This document shows, in pieces, positions 7,254 to 15,147 of a DNA stretch of 18,650 bases. This stretch comes from Armatimonadota bacterium (GTDB lineage Bacteria > Armatimonadota > JAAZEB01). The notes below the pieces were generated by a model that was not told the origin of the DNA, did not search any database, and was given only the letters and a program-made list of their open reading frames with translations. The first letter of the stretch is position 1. Every line of letters starts with the position of its first letter. The stretch lies in the NCBI GenBank assembly GCA_012841485.1, contig DUUU01000087.1, positions 1-18,650 on the forward strand, read 5' to 3'. The translations under genes were made by a program, and so were the position numbers.

Positions 7254-7847
7254 TCACTTCTTCTGCACGGCCTCAATCTCCAGCGTCACCTCCACCTCGT
7301 CACCGAGGACCGCCCCGCCCCGGTCGAGCGTCTGGTTCCACGAGATACCAAAATCCTTCCGGTTCAGCTTCGTGGTCGCGGTGAAGCCTGCGCGCGTTCC
7401 GCCCCAGGGGTCAGCAGCCACCCCGTTGAAGCGCACATCGAGAACCGTAGTCCGAGAAACCCCGCGCATCGTCAGCGTGCCAACCACGCGATAGCGCCCC
7501 TTGCCGACAGGCGTCACCTTCTGGCTCACGAAAGTGATCTTCGGGTACTTGGCGACGTAGAAGAAATCTTCGTTTCGCAGATGCTCGTCGCGCTTCTCGT
7601 TCGCCGTGTTGATGCTCGCCGCGTCAATCGTTGCTGTCACCTTGCTCTTGGCCGGCGCCTTCTCGTCAAACTCGAACGTGCCCTGAAAGCGAGTGAAGTT
7701 CCCATTCACCCGGCCCACCAGATGTCGGATGCGAAAGCCAACGCTGGAGTGCGAGGCATCTATCTCGTAGGTGGCTGCCAGTGCTCCGTCCGGGAGCGCA
7801 GCGACCGCCAAGACCGACCAAAGCCACACCCAATGCCTTGCCCTCAT
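7254..7847 (-). CDS. YceI-family periplasmic lipid-binding protein
   Basis: The 197-residue protein has a Sec signal peptide (hydrophobic residues 7-18, probable cleavage after ALA near residue 24) and then the YceI lipocalin-like barrel. Markers are YEIDASHSSVGFRIRHL at the start of the mature protein, EKRDEHLRNEDFFYVAKYP (the conserved D-x-H-L...FF...YP region, about 84-102), GTLTMRGVS, and NRKDFGISWN near the end. YceI proteins bind long isoprenoid or amide lipids and are often induced by base, osmotic or oxidative stress; the ligand here is unknown. The ATG at 7847 has GGGAGG seven bases upstream. A terminator separates it from copB, so it is probably transcribed alone. No clear promoter was seen upstream. 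Confidence 0.92.
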   Translation of the reverse strand: MRARHWVWLWSVLAVAALPDGALAATYEIDASHSSVGFRIRHLVGRVNGNFTRFQGTFEFDEKAPAKSKVTATIDAASINTANEKRDEHLRNEDFFYVAKYPKITFVSQKVTPVGKGRYRVVGTLTMRGVSRTTVLDVRFNGVAADPWGGTRAGFTATTKLNRKDFGISWNQTLDRGGAVLGDEVEVTLEIEAVQKK

Positions 7848-7972
7848 GGTAATCCTCCCTCTCTACCCGTTCTGCTTCTAGAAACACCCAAAGAAGCTCG
7901 CGGGTTCCCACCACGTGCAGTCTTGATGAGCACGTCGTCGCAATGGATACCTCGCGGGGGGCGCCATCCCGC

Positions 7973-8050
7973 GGCCCCGTTGGGGCCCTCCGAGCGTGCC
8001 ACGCGCATCGCCCGTTCGCGACCCCGGAGCAGTCGCACAACCCAAGGCGC
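7973..8050 (-). repeat. Intergenic repeat, copy B (inverted relative to copy A)
   Basis: Read on the minus strand this matches 3486-3563 at 70 of 78 positions. Its terminal hairpin is longer than in copy A: GGCCCC (7973-7978) and GGGGCC (7982-7987) around a 3-nt loop. A second pair of arms, GCGAC (8018-8022) and GTCGC (8032-8036), is intact here but broken in copy A. With copy A it brackets the C11, copB and yceI genes. Confidence 0.8.
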
Positions 8051-8108
8051 CCCTGTCCCTCCATCCGTGGTATCGGTGCGGGCGAGGGCGACCTCGGTGC
8101 CCGGGTTC

Positions 8109-8137
8109 TTGCCTGCAAGGCGGCGGTGTGCTATACT
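8109..8137 (+). promoter_or_regulatory. Sigma70-type promoter of the HAD gene
   Basis: TTGCCT (8109-8114), 17 bp, then TATACT (8132-8137). Transcription would start near 8144, leaving a leader of about 17 nt that carries the GGAGGA ribosome site just before the GTG start. Confidence 0.65.
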
Positions 8138-8160
8138 GCAGGCGCGAAAGGGAGGAGACT

Positions 8161-8817
8161 GTGGCCGAACGCGGCGTGATTTTCGATCTGGATGGGGTGC
8201 TTGTCGATTCCTCGCGCCTGCATTGGGAGAGCTGGCAGCGCGTGGGCGCCGAGCGCGGCTTTGAAATGAGTGAAGAGCTCTTCTGGGAGACGTTCGGCAT
8301 GCCGAATTCGCTGATCTTCGAGCGTCTTTTCGGGAAGCCGCTCCCGCCTGAGGAGGCCCAGGAGCTTTCCGAGCGCAAGGAGGAGATCTACCGCAAGCTC
8401 GCCGCTGGACGGCTGAAGCCGCTCCCGGGCGCCGTGGAGCTCCTCGGGGCGCTGAAGGATGCCGGCTTCCGGATCGCTCTCGGGTCATCGACGCCGATGT
8501 CGAACATCCGCGTGATCCTCGACGCCGTGGGCGTACGCCCGTTCTTCGACGCGATCGTCTGCGCCGACGATGTCACCCGCGGCAAGCCCGATCCCGAAGT
8601 CTTCCTCAAGGCAGCCGAGCGCCTGGACCTCCCCCCGGAGCGGTGCGTCGTCGTCGAAGATGCCGTCGTCGGGGTGCAGGCCGCCAAAGCCGCGGGCGCG
8701 CGCTGTCTGGCCCTCACCACCACCCACCCGCGCGAGAAGCTCAGCGAAGCCGACCGCGTGGTGGACTCCCTCGAAGAGGTCTCTCCCGCTGATTTCGACG
8801 CCCTCCTAGCGCAGTAG
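8161..8817 (+). CDS. HAD-superfamily hydrolase, beta-phosphoglucomutase-like
   Basis: The 218-residue protein carries all HAD motifs: FDLDGVLVDS with nucleophile Asp9 and acid/base Asp11, LGSST (motif II, 107-111), Lys142 in RGKPDPEVF, and VVVEDAVVG with Glu166-Asp167 binding Mg. The helical cap between residues 15 and 85 places it in the beta-phosphoglucomutase/phosphoglycolate phosphatase subfamily, so it is a small sugar-phosphate mutase or phosphatase. Mutase and phosphatase cannot be separated by eye. The start is GTG at 8161, with GGAGG five bases upstream and a strong promoter just before it; frames open further 5' cross the promoter and repeat and are not coding. The sugar importer operon follows after 213 nt from its own promoter. 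Confidence 0.9.
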   Translation: MAERGVIFDLDGVLVDSSRLHWESWQRVGAERGFEMSEELFWETFGMPNSLIFERLFGKPLPPEEAQELSERKEEIYRKLAAGRLKPLPGAVELLGALKDAGFRIALGSSTPMSNIRVILDAVGVRPFFDAIVCADDVTRGKPDPEVFLKAAERLDLPPERCVVVEDAVVGVQAAKAAGARCLALTTTHPREKLSEADRVVDSLEEVSPADFDALLAQ

Positions 8818-8992
8818 CCGCTCTCGGAGCGCGTCCGTTCCCGGAGGTCTTCCCGGCGCGCTGGGTCCCACCGCCAGCGTGATCACCGCGCCGGATCGAG
8901 CCATGCCGGGCGCAGCAAAGCACTGCCGCGCCACCGCTGCCCGGCGCTGGAATGACGGTAGTGGCTACGACAGTCGGCCGGGCCTATTGTGC

Positions 8993-9020
8993 TTGACTAT
9001 GCTGCCGGATATGGTATGAT
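8993..9020 (+). promoter_or_regulatory. Promoter of the sugar ABC importer operon
   Basis: TTGACT (8993-8998), 16 bp, TATGAT (9015-9020). Transcription would begin near 9027, only about four bases before the ATG at 9031, so the first gene may be translated from an almost leaderless mRNA. A 7-bp inverted repeat, GCCCGGC (8939-8945) and GCCGGGC (8977-8983), lies just upstream of the -35 and could be a regulator site, although such arms are common in G+C-rich DNA. Confidence 0.65.
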
Positions 9021-9030
9021 GGTGAACGAG

Positions 9031-10344
9031 ATGAGTAGCTCGCGCTTTCCCACGCTTCCGGCGCTCCTCCTGGCGTTCTTGCTCCTGGCGCTCGCGGGCG
9101 GGTGCCGGCGCGCGGCCGCGCCTGACGGCCGGATTACCATCCGCTATATGGCCTGGGGAAACCCGGCGCAGCTTCAGGTGGAGCGCCAGATCGTCGAAGA
9201 GTTCGAGAAGCGCCACCCAAACATTCACGTCCACCTCTTCATGGTGCCGGGGTCGTCGTATCTCGATAAGCTGCAGCTCATGCTGGCGTCGCGCACCGCA
9301 CCCGATGTCTTCCGCGTAGACCAATACTACTTCCCGGCGATTGTGCGCAAAGGCTACTTCCTCCCCCTCGATCCGCTCATCGCCCAGGAGCCGCCCGGTT
9401 TCCTCGATGACTTCGTGCCCATCGCCCTGGACGAGGGCCGTTACCAGGGGAAGCTGTATGGGATGAACGTCCTCTTTGGAGCGATGATGATCTACTACAA
9501 CCAGGATCTCTTCCGCCAGGCGGGCGTGCCCGATCCCTACGAGCTGGACAAACAGGGGAGATGGACCTGGGAGGCGTTCGTCGACGCGGCCCGCAAGTTG
9601 ACGGTGAAGGACGCCTCTGGGCGCGTGCGGCAGTTCGGGACGACGGTGCCCTCCTTCCCGATGTACTCCTCGGTGGTGTGGAACGAGGGAGGCGACTTCA
9701 TGAACGCCGACATGACGCGCATGCTTGTCGGCGACGACCCGCGCGCGGTGACGGCGGTCCAGAAGCTCGCCGACCTGCGCTGGGAATATCATTGCGCGCC
9801 CACGCCCGCGGACTCGGCGCTCTCGGCGTTCACCTTCGAGTCGGGCAAGATTGCCATGGTGTGGGGGTGGGCCGGCGAGTCGCCGCGCTATCGGAGTAAT
9901 ATCCGCAGCTTCAAGTGGGATATCGCCCCCCTGCCCTCGGGCCCCGCGGGAAACTACAGTGTGGTGAAGGGGAACCAGCTCTGCATCAACGCGCTCACCA
10001 AACACCCGCGCGAGGCGTGGGAGTTTGTGAAGTTCATGACCGGGCCCGAGGCGGAGCTGCTGCTGTGCGGGAAGTTGCGCCGTGCCGTGCCCACGCGCCT
10101 CTCGGTGCAGCGCCACCCAGACTACCTGAAGGCGGACCAGCCACCCTATCACACCGACGTCTTCCTGGAGTCGGTGCGCCGGGGGCGGCGGCTGCCGATT
10201 GACTGGCGCTATCAGGAGTGGGTTCACATGTACCACTCGGCAACAGAGGCGCTCTTCAACGTGAATATCACAGACGCCAAGACGGCGCTCGCCGATGCCC
10301 AAGAGCGCGTGAACCGCACGCTGAGCGGGGAGGAAGGGTTCTGA
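9031..10344 (+). CDS. ABC transporter sugar-binding lipoprotein (family 1)
   Basis: The 437-residue protein begins with a lipoprotein signal peptide (hydrophobic residues 9-22, then AGGC with Cys25). The mature part is a family 1 extracellular solute-binding protein of the MalE/UgpB type: ITIRYMAWGNPAQ, VEEFEKRHPNIHVHL, LDKLQLMLASRTAPDVFRVDQYYFP, YGMNVLFGAMMIYYNQDLFRQAG and the WEFVKFMTGPEAE helix near the end. It would catch a sugar or oligosaccharide outside the membrane for the two permeases that follow. The ATG at 9031 was preferred over upstream in-frame ATGs because those lie in the promoter. Its stop overlaps the next start (TGATG). The sugar is unknown; the nearby GH116 suggests a beta-glucoside or beta-xyloside. 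Confidence 0.92.
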   Translation: MSSSRFPTLPALLLAFLLLALAGGCRRAAAPDGRITIRYMAWGNPAQLQVERQIVEEFEKRHPNIHVHLFMVPGSSYLDKLQLMLASRTAPDVFRVDQYYFPAIVRKGYFLPLDPLIAQEPPGFLDDFVPIALDEGRYQGKLYGMNVLFGAMMIYYNQDLFRQAGVPDPYELDKQGRWTWEAFVDAARKLTVKDASGRVRQFGTTVPSFPMYSSVVWNEGGDFMNADMTRMLVGDDPRAVTAVQKLADLRWEYHCAPTPADSALSAFTFESGKIAMVWGWAGESPRYRSNIRSFKWDIAPLPSGPAGNYSVVKGNQLCINALTKHPREAWEFVKFMTGPEAELLLCGKLRRAVPTRLSVQRHPDYLKADQPPYHTDVFLESVRRGRRLPIDWRYQEWVHMYHSATEALFNVNITDAKTALADAQERVNRTLSGEEGF

Positions 10345-11303
10345 TGGCCATCACCGAAAAGCAGGCCAGGGCGTTGGATAGCGCGCGCACCGGCAAGCGC
10401 CGGCGGGTACCCCTCTTCGACCGGCCCGCGTTCTGGGGATACGTCTTCATCTCGCCCTGGCTGCTCGGCTTCCTCATCTTCACCGCCGGCCCCATGCTCA
10501 CCTCGCTCTACCTGTCGTTCTGCAAGTACGACCTGCACACGCTCACCTGGGTGGGCACCAAGAACTATGAGGTGCTCCTCACGCGCGACGCCGGCGGCCT
10601 CTTCTGGAAATCGCTCACGAACACGGCGCTCTACGTCCTTTTCTCGGTGCCGATTGGGCTGACCGGGTCGCTGCTCGTCGCCATGCTGCTCAACCAGAAG
10701 GTGAAGGGGATCGCGCTCTTTCGCACCCTCTTCTACCTGCCCTCGCTGGTGCCGGCCGTCGCCTCGGCGCTCATCTGGCAATGGGTCTTCCATCCCGATG
10801 CCGGCTTGCTGAACTACGGCCTCGGCCGGGTCGGCGTGGATGGCCCCGACTGGCTCCAGGATCCGAAGACGGCGCTCTCCTCGCTGATCATCATGAGCCT
10901 CTGGGGCATTGGCGGCGGGCGCATGATCATCTTCCTGGCGGGGCTGCAGGGCATCTCGGACGAGCTGTATGAGGCGTCGTCACTGGATGGCGCCGGCGCG
11001 TGGCACCAATTCCGGCATGTGACGATCCCGATGCTCTCGCCCACCATCTTCTTCAACCTGGTGCTCGGGATCATCGGCTCGTTCCAGGTCTTCACCTCCG
11101 CCTACGTGATGACCGGCGGCGGCCCCAACAACGCCACGCTGATGTACGTGCTCTATCTCTATCGGAACGCCTTTGTCTACTTCAAGCTGGGCAAGGCGTC
11201 GGCGATGGCATGGATTCTCTTCGTCATCCTCCTCGTCTTCACCATCATCCAGTTCAAGAGTGCCAGCAAGTGGGTCTACTACGAAGGCGCGGAGAAGGAG
11301 TGA
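10344..11303 (+). CDS. ABC sugar permease, MalF/UgpA type
   Basis: The 319-residue inner-membrane protein has about six TM helices. The first is at roughly residues 31-52 after a basic cytosolic N-terminus (KRRRVPLFDRP). The EAA loop near 210-230 (YEASSLDGAGAWHQFRHVTI) is the docking site for the ATPase. GQRP-like end features are absent, as is usual for the first permease of this type. The start overlaps the stop of the binding-protein gene by one base (TGATG) and has GGGGAGGAAGG upstream, showing translational coupling. It pairs with the next permease. Confidence 0.93.
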   Translation: MAITEKQARALDSARTGKRRRVPLFDRPAFWGYVFISPWLLGFLIFTAGPMLTSLYLSFCKYDLHTLTWVGTKNYEVLLTRDAGGLFWKSLTNTALYVLFSVPIGLTGSLLVAMLLNQKVKGIALFRTLFYLPSLVPAVASALIWQWVFHPDAGLLNYGLGRVGVDGPDWLQDPKTALSSLIIMSLWGIGGGRMIIFLAGLQGISDELYEASSLDGAGAWHQFRHVTIPMLSPTIFFNLVLGIIGSFQVFTSAYVMTGGGPNNATLMYVLYLYRNAFVYFKLGKASAMAWILFVILLVFTIIQFKSASKWVYYEGAEKE

Positions 11304-12170
11304 GTGGATACGATGGCGCAAGCAGCAACTTCACCAGCGCGTCAGGGCACCCGGTGGGGCCGGATCGTGGCGTTTGTGCTCCTCTGCCTCGGGAGCGCGA
11401 TCTTCTCGATCCCCTTCGTCTGGACGGTCTCAACGGCGCTCAAGACGAAGGAGCAGGTCTTTGCCGTGCCCCCGGTGTGGATCCCCAATCCCGTGCAATG
11501 GGAGAACTTCCGCCGCGCCTGGACCGAGCTCCCCTTCCCCACCTTCGTCTTCAACACAGTGCTGATCACGCTCATCTCCGTAGTGGGGCAGGTGGCCTCC
11601 GCGTCGCTCGTAGCCTACGGCTTCGCGCGCTTCCGCTTCAAAGGCCGCACCTTCCTCTTCTACCTGCTTCTCTCCACGATGATGCTTCCCGCCCAGGTGA
11701 CGATGATCCCCGTCTTCCTCATCTGGCGCTCCCTCGGGCTGATCGACACCTTCGCGCCGATGACCGTCCCCGCGTTCTTCGGCGGCGGCGCCTTCACCGT
11801 CTTTCTCCTGCGCCAGTTCTTCATGACCGTGCCCAAGGAACTGGACGAGGCCGCGATGATCGATGGATGCAGCTATTTCGGCATCTGGTGGCGCATCCTC
11901 CTCCCGCTCTCCCGGCCGGCGCTCGTCACCGTGACGCTCTTCTCCTTCCTGGCCCACTGGGACGACTTCATGGGCCCCCTGATCTACCTCAACTCGATGG
12001 AGAAGTACACCGTCTCGATTGGCCTGCGCATGTTCCAGGATATGTTCGGCACCGAGCTGGAGCTGCTGATGGCCGCGTCCCTCATCCATATCCTGCCGAC
12101 CATCGTCCTCTTCTTCATCGGCCAGCGCTACTTCATCAAGGGAATCGCGCTCACCGGCCTGAAGGGCTGA
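11304..12170 (+). CDS. ABC sugar permease, MalG/UgpE type
   Basis: The 288-residue membrane protein has six predicted TM helices. The EAA loop (DEAAMIDGCSYFGIWWRILLPL, starting near residue 181) contacts the ATPase, and the GQRYFIKGIALTGLKG end is the typical tail of MalG-type permeases. It follows the first permease directly. A GTG at 11304 adjoins the previous stop, with GGAG nine bases upstream; the ATG at 11313 with AAGGAG 12 bases upstream is an equally plausible start. No ATP-binding gene follows: the operon ends at a GC hairpin. A shared MsmK/UgpC-like ATPase encoded elsewhere is therefore needed (inference). Confidence 0.93.
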   Translation: MDTMAQAATSPARQGTRWGRIVAFVLLCLGSAIFSIPFVWTVSTALKTKEQVFAVPPVWIPNPVQWENFRRAWTELPFPTFVFNTVLITLISVVGQVASASLVAYGFARFRFKGRTFLFYLLLSTMMLPAQVTMIPVFLIWRSLGLIDTFAPMTVPAFFGGGAFTVFLLRQFFMTVPKELDEAAMIDGCSYFGIWWRILLPLSRPALVTVTLFSFLAHWDDFMGPLIYLNSMEKYTVSIGLRMFQDMFGTELELLMAASLIHILPTIVLFFIGQRYFIKGIALTGLKG

Positions 12171-12177
12171 GATTCGG

Positions 12178-12203
12178 GGCGGCGGCTGCCAGGAGCCGCC
12201 GCC
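12178..12203 (+). terminator. GC hairpin after the importer operon
   Basis: GGCGGCGGCT (12178-12187) and AGCCGCCGCC (12194-12203) form a perfect 10-bp stem with a 6-nt loop, 7 nt after the last permease stop. The flank TCACTTCGCGCTT is only weakly T-rich, so termination may be inefficient or the hairpin may protect the mRNA 3' end. Confidence 0.6.
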
Positions 12204-12223
12204 TCACTTCGCGCTTAGCCCGC

Positions 12224-12384
12224 ATGATTCATCAGAATAATGAAAAGAAGTCTCTCTGCCAGGCGTGGCCCGGGTTCATGGGCACTGCTCCCGAAAACAC
12301 TGTGCCGCCAGGCGCTTGTAGCGGCAACGGCGTGTCACCAGACAAGAGACTTCTCTTGTGAAGTATTCTGGTGAATACTTCGGG
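12224..12384. repeat. MITE-like island with imperfect inverted ends
   Basis: The left end (12227-12265) and the right end read on the minus strand (12376-12336) share the same order of blocks: ATTCAyCAGAATA (12 of 13 match), then AGAAGTCTCT (exact, 12246-12255 against 12354-12345), then a weaker TG-C-GG-G block. The right end also folds on itself twice: ACAAGAGA/TCTCTTGT (12342-12359) and GAAGTATTC/GAATACTTC (12360-12381). The island is more A+T-rich than its surroundings and fills the gap between two convergent genes. It could be a small mobile element remnant or a bidirectional terminator. Confidence 0.5.
12360..12381 (-). terminator. Perfect 9-bp hairpin directly after the GH116 stop
   Basis: GAAGTATTC (12360-12368) and GAATACTTC (12373-12381) pair around TGGT, starting 4 nt after the GH116 TAA on the minus strand. 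A second palindrome (12342-12359) follows immediately. Neither has a long U-tract, so factor-assisted termination or 3'-end protection is possible. Confidence 0.45.
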
Positions 12385-14967
12385 TTAGCGCGGCTTCGCC
12401 CGCAGCCAGCGCCGCGTGTTCAGGGTAACCGGCTCCCCGAGGTGGAGCGCGCCCTCCCGGACGACGAAGCCGACCGGCTGGCCGGCCACCTCGACGGACG
12501 CCGGCACGAACGACAGGCCCAGGCTCCGCAGCGAGAGCGAGCCGTAGAGGACGCGCACCTCCGCGCCCTCGGGAGAGAAGAGGACTTCGCCCCAGGCGGG
12601 ATCGAGCGACCAGAAGCAGCGGAACCGGCCATCCACCAGCCGCAGCGGCCGGAAGCCAATATGCCCGGCAGGCAGGTTGAACTCGAAGCCGCTGAAGGCG
12701 TTGAGAAGCGCGTAGCTCGCCATCGAGCGGGCGTAGTTGCTCCCGCATTCGATCTCGTTCCAGGGGTTGCGCTTCTCGCCGTCGTAGCGCTCGCGCACGG
12801 CATCCACCACCGTCAGGCCCTCCTCCACCAGCCCGCGCAGGATCATCAGGATGGCGGCGGCATACTCGAAGCCGTGCATCGTCTCCTGCGCATAGGTCAG
12901 CGGTATCCGCGGCTTGCGCCGGCCCTCGGGATAGTCGCAGATCACCAGGCCGGCCTCGTCGTTCACGCAGAAGACACGCCAGGGGTTGTAGTAATCGCGG
13001 ATCGGCTTCTTGAAATTATGCCGGAAGATCGCTTCCAGCGCCGAGCGCGCCTGCGCGGGGTCGAAGAGCTCGCCCAGGCCATAGAGGTCCGCGTGCCATT
13101 GGGCGAGGATCTGGTCGATGCCGCATCCCTCGCCCACCTGGTACTTCAGCTCGCCGTGCTCCTCGCTCCAGTAGTTGAGCGCATCAAAACGCTCGGCGAT
13201 GCTCCGATCGGTCAGGTCGACCCGCTGGTGGTAGTACTCTCCGTTGAAGAGGTGGGCGTCGGCCCACGCCTTCCCCTTCGCGAAAAGGGCGCGATAGCGG
13301 GCGGCGGTCTCGGGCTCGCCAAGCGCCTCGGCGATCTCGGCGCCGGCCTTCAGCGCGCCCAGGTAGAACCCGGTAAGCCAGGAGTTCGGCCCGAACAGCT
13401 CCATGTCGAGCGTGTGGTGTTGCCGGCCCCAGAGGACGCCGGTCTGATCCGGATCCCAGCGATCCGGGTTTTCCGGGTGCCAGGCAAACTCGATCGACGC
13501 CTTGATCGCCGGCCAGAGCGCGCGCAGCCACTCCGTGTCGCCGCAGATCTTCCAGTCGCGGTAGGCCTTCATCACCCCGCCGAACTGGCCGTCGGCGCAG
13601 GTCCGAAACCCCGAAGGCGGCGTGCCGAGAGGGAGCTGGAGACGGAACGGCATCCCTCCATCGGGGCGGAGGTTATACCGGTAATCCGCCTCGCGCATCG
13701 ACCGCTCCAGCTTCGGAAAGAGGAAGGGGAGCGCCTGCGCGTAGTTCCAAACATGGGTACACGAGCCCTCGCAGCACCCCGCCGAAGGGTGGCACCCCTC
13801 CCACCCATAGAACGTGCCATCTTCCAGGCGGAGGACCGCCGGCGACTTCAGCACGGCAAGGTTTGCCGTCACCGCGTCGAGCGCCGCGGCAGGCAGGTCG
13901 GACGCGAGGAGCGCCTGGCGAAACCGCCTGGTTTCAGCGAAGAGCCGGGGCCACTCCGAGAGGGCGTAGGCTGCACTCTCGCGCGAGTCTTTCCACAGGG
14001 TAGCATAGTAGTTGCGCCAGGTGGGCGAGACGCCGGCCTCTCGCGCGCACTCGCAGGCATTCGGCTTCCAGTAGTTCTCGCAGTTGGGGAAGCTCCAGGA
14101 GATGACAAACCGGACGCGCGCCCGCCCTCCCGCCGGCACGGTGACATGCGCGGCGAGCGTGCCGTGGTTGTCGCGCCCGGCCTCCTCCGGGGGATAGCTC
14201 CGGTTGACCAGCCTGCCGGGCGTCGTGAAGTCGCGCCAGCAGACCTCCAGGTTGTCGTTCCAGGCGCCGCGATACCAATACTCCTGGCCGCTCACCTCTT
14301 CCGCGTCGGTGGCGAGAGTGAGGTTGCCGTAGCGCGTCTCCTCGGGCGAAACGCCATCGCTCTCCAGAACGAGAAACGTGGCGTTCCCCTCCCGGAAGAT
14401 CCGGTGCACGTTGCGCTCCGGGAGTGGGTTGGCGAGCGTGCCGGCGAGGGTGTAATCAATAGGGGCGTCGGTGGGGTTGCGCACCTCGATCTCGAAGAAG
14501 GCCGCCGGGATCCCGGAATCGCGGTCGTTCAAGGGAATGAAGGGGTTGAACGCAGTGAGCCGCACCCGGCCAGGGAAACTCTCGTCGCGGAAGGAGAGCG
14601 TCGCAATCGGAAACGGCCCCTGAAACGTCACCGAGCGGAAATGGGGCATGCCGGCCAGCGTCTGCCGCGGCGGGCCGAAGCCGAACGAGCCATACGCCCG
14701 GCCATTGAGCTGGCTGGTATAGGGCGGGTGGAGATCGCCGTTGAGCACGCGCGCATCCAGAAGCGTGCCGTCGCGCTCCGCCTTGATCGCGAAATGCGAG
14801 AAGCCGTTGAAGCTCCCCTTGTTGGGCCGGTTGAAAATCTCCCAGTCGATCAGCCGACCGTTCCCACCCAGGCCGATGCACCCGGTGCCGATCCCTCCCA
14901 GCGGGAAGGAGATTTCATTGGTCTTCCGCCCTGTGTACCGAAACCGTCGTCTCTTGCTCTCGTTCAT
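12385..14967 (-). CDS. GH116 family beta-glycosidase (GBA2-like)
   Basis: The 860-residue protein matches GH116, retaining beta-glucosidases/xylosidases related to human GBA2. The N-terminal beta-sandwich begins with [17 protein letters not shown] (19-35) and DWEIFNRP (41-48). The catalytic (alpha/alpha)6 domain holds [12 protein letters not shown] (398-409), with Glu400 the likely nucleophile, and [12 protein letters not shown] (518-529), with Asp521 the likely acid/base. Their spacing of 121 is close to that of the archaeal enzyme SSO1353 (E335, D462). There is no signal peptide, so it acts in the cytosol, on substrates brought in by the neighbouring importer (inference). The ATG at 14967 has GAGGAAGG five bases upstream, which decides against the open frame extending to 15006. 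It converges on the importer operon and diverges from the radical SAM gene. Confidence 0.93.
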   Translation of the reverse strand: MNESKRRRFRYTGRKTNEISFPLGGIGTGCIGLGGNGRLIDWEIFNRPNKGSFNGFSHFAIKAERDGTLLDARVLNGDLHPPYTSQLNGRAYGSFGFGPPRQTLAGMPHFRSVTFQGPFPIATLSFRDESFPGRVRLTAFNPFIPLNDRDSGIPAAFFEIEVRNPTDAPIDYTLAGTLANPLPERNVHRIFREGNATFLVLESDGVSPEETRYGNLTLATDAEEVSGQEYWYRGAWNDNLEVCWRDFTTPGRLVNRSYPPEEAGRDNHGTLAAHVTVPAGGRARVRFVISWSFPNCENYWKPNACECAREAGVSPTWRNYYATLWKDSRESAAYALSEWPRLFAETRRFRQALLASDLPAAALDAVTANLAVLKSPAVLRLEDGTFYGWEGCHPSAGCCEGSCTHVWNYAQALPFLFPKLERSMREADYRYNLRPDGGMPFRLQLPLGTPPSGFRTCADGQFGGVMKAYRDWKICGDTEWLRALWPAIKASIEFAWHPENPDRWDPDQTGVLWGRQHHTLDMELFGPNSWLTGFYLGALKAGAEIAEALGEPETAARYRALFAKGKAWADAHLFNGEYYHQRVDLTDRSIAERFDALNYWSEEHGELKYQVGEGCGIDQILAQWHADLYGLGELFDPAQARSALEAIFRHNFKKPIRDYYNPWRVFCVNDEAGLVICDYPEGRRKPRIPLTYAQETMHGFEYAAAILMILRGLVEEGLTVVDAVRERYDGEKRNPWNEIECGSNYARSMASYALLNAFSGFEFNLPAGHIGFRPLRLVDGRFRCFWSLDPAWGEVLFSPEGAEVRVLYGSLSLRSLGLSFVPASVEVAGQPVGFVVREGALHLGEPVTLNTRRWLRAKPR

Positions 14968-15147
14968 CGTCGCCTTCCTCGTTCCGGCGGCTCCCTCGCC
15001 AGCCACGCGGCGAGAGAAGCTGTTGGATCGTTTCCCGGCCGGGGCGCGTTTCCCTGCACCGGACGCCTGGCACTCAAGGGGCAGTTCACGAGAGGAGAGT
15101 TCTCGCCCGGCGCGAAGAACTAGCTCTCAAGGAGGGAGAAGCCCGCC

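Larger units (their letters stand above)
7848..8160. other. Gene-free interval with repeat copy B and the HAD promoter
   Basis: These 313 bases separate the divergent yceI and HAD genes. They hold repeat copy B (7973-8050, minus orientation), a further imperfect palindrome next to it (CGCGGG and CCCGCG around 7955-7973), and the HAD promoter at 8109-8137. The open frames here have no family similarity. Confidence 0.7.

Noticed and set aside
5428..7494. A 688-codon open frame on the plus strand opposite copB and yceI
   Set aside because: It is antisense to CopB motifs, has a low-complexity composition and no ribosome site.
8859..8879. CGCTGG/CCAGCG hairpin as terminator of the HAD gene
   Set aside because: The stem is only 6 bp with a 9-nt loop and no T-tract, too common at this G+C to call.
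11000..12361. A 453-codon plus-strand frame across both permeases
   Set aside because: It runs in a shifted frame through the EAA-loop regions of both permeases and has an Arg/Pro/His-rich product.
12358..15123. A 921-codon open frame on the plus strand opposite GH116
   Set aside because: It is antisense to a gene with clear GH116 motifs and a strong ribosome site. Its product is rich in Arg, Ala and Glu with no family features, typical of a shadow frame in high-G+C DNA.
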